Positions 61,845-64,000 of a DNA stretch of 64,000 nucleotides are shown here, in pieces; the stretch's first letter is position 1; every line of letters begins with the position of its first letter. The notes below the pieces were generated by a model that saw nothing but the letters and a program-made list of their open reading frames with translations, was not told where the DNA came from and ran no database searches. The stretch comes from Pseudomonadota bacterium. GTDB lineage: Bacteria; Pseudomonadota; Alphaproteobacteria; Rhodospirillales; Magnetospirillaceae. The stretch spans positions 62,001 to 126,000 of the forward strand of contig JAJYTF010000003.1 of NCBI GenBank assembly GCA_021793155.1, written 5' to 3'. The position numbers and the translations under genes are program-made.

Positions 61845-63508
61845 CGGATGGCCTTACGCATGGTCAACAGGTTGCCGGTTCCGTCGGGCAACGGAAGATA
61901 GGATACCTGATCCATCACCGCACGGATGAAATGGGTGCCCAGACCGCCCGGGCGCAGTTCATCGAGGGACCGCGGCTTGATCTTGCCGACATCCATCGGT
62001 GCTGCAAAATCCATCAATTGCACTTCCAGCCAGTCGCCGTAATGGCGCAATTCCATGATTACCTCCCCTTTGCCCCCGTAGGCATGGCGGAAGATGTTCT
62101 GGCAGGCTTCGCCGACCGCCAGCACGACGTCTTTCGCCAGCTCCTTGGAACAGCCGGCAGCCAGGGCCGCCGCCTCGACCTTGTGTCGCGCCCCGCAAAG
62201 ACATTCCGGGCAGACCTCGAATTGTTCGGCCAGGATCGGCTTAGGGCGAAGGTCCTCGGCGACCAGAAGGGTCAGGTCGTCGCGCGGCGAAACGCCCGCC
62301 GGCGCCAATTCGTCGATGATGGAATGCAACCGTCGGTCGGCCGGAAGCGAGGCGAACCGGGAGATCAGTCGACAGACGCCTTCCGCCCCGACCATGCCCG
62401 CGTCGCCGCGGGTCTCGGGCAAGCCATCGGTGAACAGGTAGAGTGCTCCACCGGCCAATTCGATCCGTCGCTCCGGCATCGTCTTCGCAACCAGGTCGCG
62501 ATCGATGGCCAAGGGCGGCGCATCGGCCGGAAAGGCGGTGAACACGCCGTCGCGGTGCAGGATCGACGGCTCGTGCCCGGCATTGGCCAACAGCACGACG
62601 CCGGTCCTGGGATCCAGCAGACCGGTCGCCATGGTGACGAACATGCCGCCGGGGGCCGCCGCCTCGCATAGCTCCCGGTTGATGGCGCCGAGCAGCAAGC
62701 CCGGCCGGCGATGGGTCTTGGCCAGGCAACGGAACAGGCTGGTGGCTTTGACCATCACCAGCGAAGCGTTGATCCCCTTGCCCGAGACGTCGCCTACGGC
62801 GAAGGCGATCCGGCCGTCCGCCAGCTTCAGGATGTCGAAAAAGTCACCGGAGACTTCGTGGGCCGGCCGATTGAGGCCGCTCACCGGGAAGTTGTCGGGC
62901 ATGCGGCCGGGCAGCATGCTGCGCTGGATCTCGGCGGCCAGTTCCAGCTCGCGCCGCACGCGTTCCTGATCGACCATCGCCCTGGTCAACCGCGCATTGC
63001 TGATGGCCAACGCCGCCGAGGCGCCCAGGGCGCGCAGCAATTGACGGTCGCGCGGACGGAAGAAACCGTTCCCGGCCTTGTTGATCAGCTCGATGGCGCC
63101 CAGCCTTTGGTCGCGCACCGACAGGGGGGCACAGAGGATCGAGCGCGTTGTCAGGCCGCTGTGCCGGTCGACCAGGGCACCGAAATCGGGATCGTTGCGG
63201 GCGTCCTTGACGATGGCGACGGCATTCTGCCGGACCACCCGCCCGACCACCCCGTGGCCGGCCGGCAACCGCAGGCCGGTGATGTCCACAGGTCCGACAC
63301 AGGCGCGGCAGACCAATTCGCCGGTCTGCTCTTCGATGAGGAACAGACTTGCCGCCTCGGCCTCGACAAAAGCGGTGACACGCTTCAGACCGCGCTGGAG
63401 GGCTTGGCCGAGATCCCGCGAGGTTGTGAATTCGTGGCTCATCTCGGCGATGAGGTCGATTTGGCGGTGATAGCTGTTTGATCGGCGGCGAGCCGCATCC
63501 TCCGGCAT
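61841..63508 (-). CDS. GAF-SpoIIE phosphatase-HATPase kinase fusion (partner-switching regulator)
   Basis: About 555 residues: GAF sensor (about 20-180), a PP2C/SpoIIE phosphatase (about 200-410; SGDFFDIL, VGDVSGKGINA, LFTDGLPETR) and a GHKL-type anti-sigma kinase domain (about 430-550; VGEACQNIFRHAYGG, GGLGTHFIRAVM). A CPECLCG Cys cluster links the last two. A phosphatase and a kinase in one chain would act on the STAS protein encoded next. Start at 63508; upstream region 63509-63720 has the hairpin pair noted separately. Confidence 0.88.
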   Translation of the reverse strand: MPEDAARRRSNSYHRQIDLIAEMSHEFTTSRDLGQALQRGLKRVTAFVEAEAASLFLIEEQTGELVCRACVGPVDITGLRLPAGHGVVGRVVRQNAVAIVKDARNDPDFGALVDRHSGLTTRSILCAPLSVRDQRLGAIELINKAGNGFFRPRDRQLLRALGASAALAISNARLTRAMVDQERVRRELELAAEIQRSMLPGRMPDNFPVSGLNRPAHEVSGDFFDILKLADGRIAFAVGDVSGKGINASLVMVKATSLFRCLAKTHRRPGLLLGAINRELCEAAAPGGMFVTMATGLLDPRTGVVLLANAGHEPSILHRDGVFTAFPADAPPLAIDRDLVAKTMPERRIELAGGALYLFTDGLPETRGDAGMVGAEGVCRLISRFASLPADRRLHSIIDELAPAGVSPRDDLTLLVAEDLRPKPILAEQFEVCPECLCGARHKVEAAALAAGCSKELAKDVVLAVGEACQNIFRHAYGGKGEVIMELRHYGDWLEVQLMDFAAPMDVGKIKPRSLDELRPGGLGTHFIRAVMDQVSYLPLPDGTGNLLTMRKAIR

Positions 63509-63552
63509 GGCTCAACTATGCGCCTGCCAAGACCGTCATGGTAGTCGATGAA

Positions 63553-63717
63553 TCAAAGCGTTGTCCGCTTCGCTCTGAACGCTCTGACACCATGCCTGCG
63601 CCTCCGCCCGCGGCAGGCGCAAACGCCGCCTTGCCGGCGTTGCCAGCAATTGTCCCAGGTGCACGCAGGATGCGTGAGCATCCCGCAAATTCGGCTTCAG
63701 AACGAAGCGGAATTTGC
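63553..63717. repeat. Two-hairpin intergenic element with CTCTAAC end (family II-like)
   Basis: Hairpin arms TCAAAGCGTT (63553-63562) with AACGCTCTGA (63578-63587), and GCAAATTCGGCTTC (63685-63698) with GAAGCGGAATTTGC (63704-63717), each with one mismatch. The right end reads TTGCTCTAACC, like the CTCTAAC end at 18051-18056, but the ATTGAGGC core is not present. A terminator role for the flanking methyltransferase is possible. I see no gene here. Confidence 0.55.
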
Positions 63718-63718
63718 T

Positions 63719-64000
63719 CTAACCGGCGGGCTTGCGGGCAACGAATACGAACCCGGGAACCGCCTCGCCGTGCTCGCGGCGGACCGGCTGCTCCTCCATC
63801 AGCACGAGCGTCAGCCCGGCCTGTCCGGCGACGGCGTACAGATAGGCCGCCGAATGGGCGAAGCGGCCGGAAGCCTGCACGCAGTAGCCTTCTCCCGCAA
63901 CCGCCTCGACGGTGGCCGCGAAACACCCGCCGGGACGCAAGGCCATTGCGACGGCGGCGAAGATGGGCGCCAGGTCTCCCAGATAGATCAGCACGTCGGC
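63719..64000 (-). CDS. Class I SAM methyltransferase-like protein, N-terminus beyond window
   Basis: C-terminal 93 or so residues only. VLIYLGDLAPIFAAVAMALRPGGCFAATVE resembles the post-motif-I end of a class I methyltransferase (RPGG turn). The tail (FVFVARKPAG) is a usual last strand. The TAG stop at 63719-63721 is within the CTAAC end of the structured element. Substrate unknown. Confidence 0.75.
   Translation of the reverse strand, partial: ADVLIYLGDLAPIFAAVAMALRPGGCFAATVEAVAGEGYCVQASGRFAHSAAYLYAVAGQAGLTLVLMEEQPVRREHGEAVPGFVFVARKPAG

Noticed and set aside
63516-63926. Minus-strand frame of about 136 codons overlapping the methyltransferase end and the hairpins
   Set aside because: It reads through both hairpins in Arg-rich low-quality sequence and conflicts with the methyltransferase frame.

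Overview
This GC-rich window of dense, short-spaced genes looks like a chromosome segment of an alphaproteobacterium of the Rhodospirillales, most likely a Magnetospirillum/Phaeospirillum relative. That placement is an inference from gene content and order (argD-argF-hslO, chorismate mutase next to hisC, a SAM-II riboswitch before metZ, an Mla operon, pntAB) and was not checked against a database. No rRNA, magnetosome or CRISPR locus was seen. Two tRNA genes are present: Gly(CCC) and Gln(CTG).

Layout. 1-2.8 kb (minus strand): hisC (cut by the window edge), a chorismate mutase-type gene, a large palindromic element and recX. 3-7.6 kb (plus): an ABC-2 permease, argD-argF-hslO in a tightly coupled run, and a lipoprotein. 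7.7-14.4 kb (minus): two tandem TrkH potassium-channel genes, folE, apaG, a lipoprotein, and metZ behind a SAM-II riboswitch with an attenuator terminator. 14.5-16.6 kb (plus): a FabI-type enoyl-ACP reductase and an outer-membrane barrel protein.

16.63-21.17 kb is a small integrative element in tRNA-Gly. A tyrosine recombinase lies next to the tRNA. The cargo is a small HTH protein, a phased 22-bp iteron-like array, a small unknown gene, and an AbiEi/AbiEii type IV toxin-antitoxin pair preceded by a palindromic operator. A 74-bp segment matching the tRNA-proximal end recurs at the far end and is followed by a frameshifted HEPN gene, which suggests serial integration of defence cargo.

22-30.6 kb is a signalling and motility region: a REC/HD-GYP protein without its phospho-acceptor Asp, a heptad-repeat protein, a divergent flagellin, a CBS-domain protein, a PAS-GGDEF-EAL protein and several small unknowns. 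30.7-45.6 kb (minus) holds an MBL-fold hydrolase and a beta-propeller phosphoesterase, downstream of a long, mostly overlapping metal-handling operon: DUF2946-like protein, FtsX-type ABC transporter, TlpA thioredoxin, small metal-binding protein, copper P1B-ATPase, SafE-type membrane protein, two NosL-like proteins and an ATP-grasp-like enzyme. I infer delivery or maturation of copper, but its target is not in the window.

46-64 kb: pntA-pntB, a Met-rich exported peptide, tRNA-Gln, ppx/gppA-rlmE, an M16 protease coupled to thrC, an M32 carboxypeptidase, elbB, then a coupled run of GAF-PP2C-HATPase regulator, STAS protein, MlaE, MlaF, MlaD, lipoprotein and rlmD. A partial methyltransferase closes the window.

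Two families of structured intergenic repeats are scattered through the window. One is a 122-123 bp CTAG-ended element in three copies with compensatory stem changes. The other is a larger hairpin-core element. Several flanking genes take their stop codon from these repeat ends.
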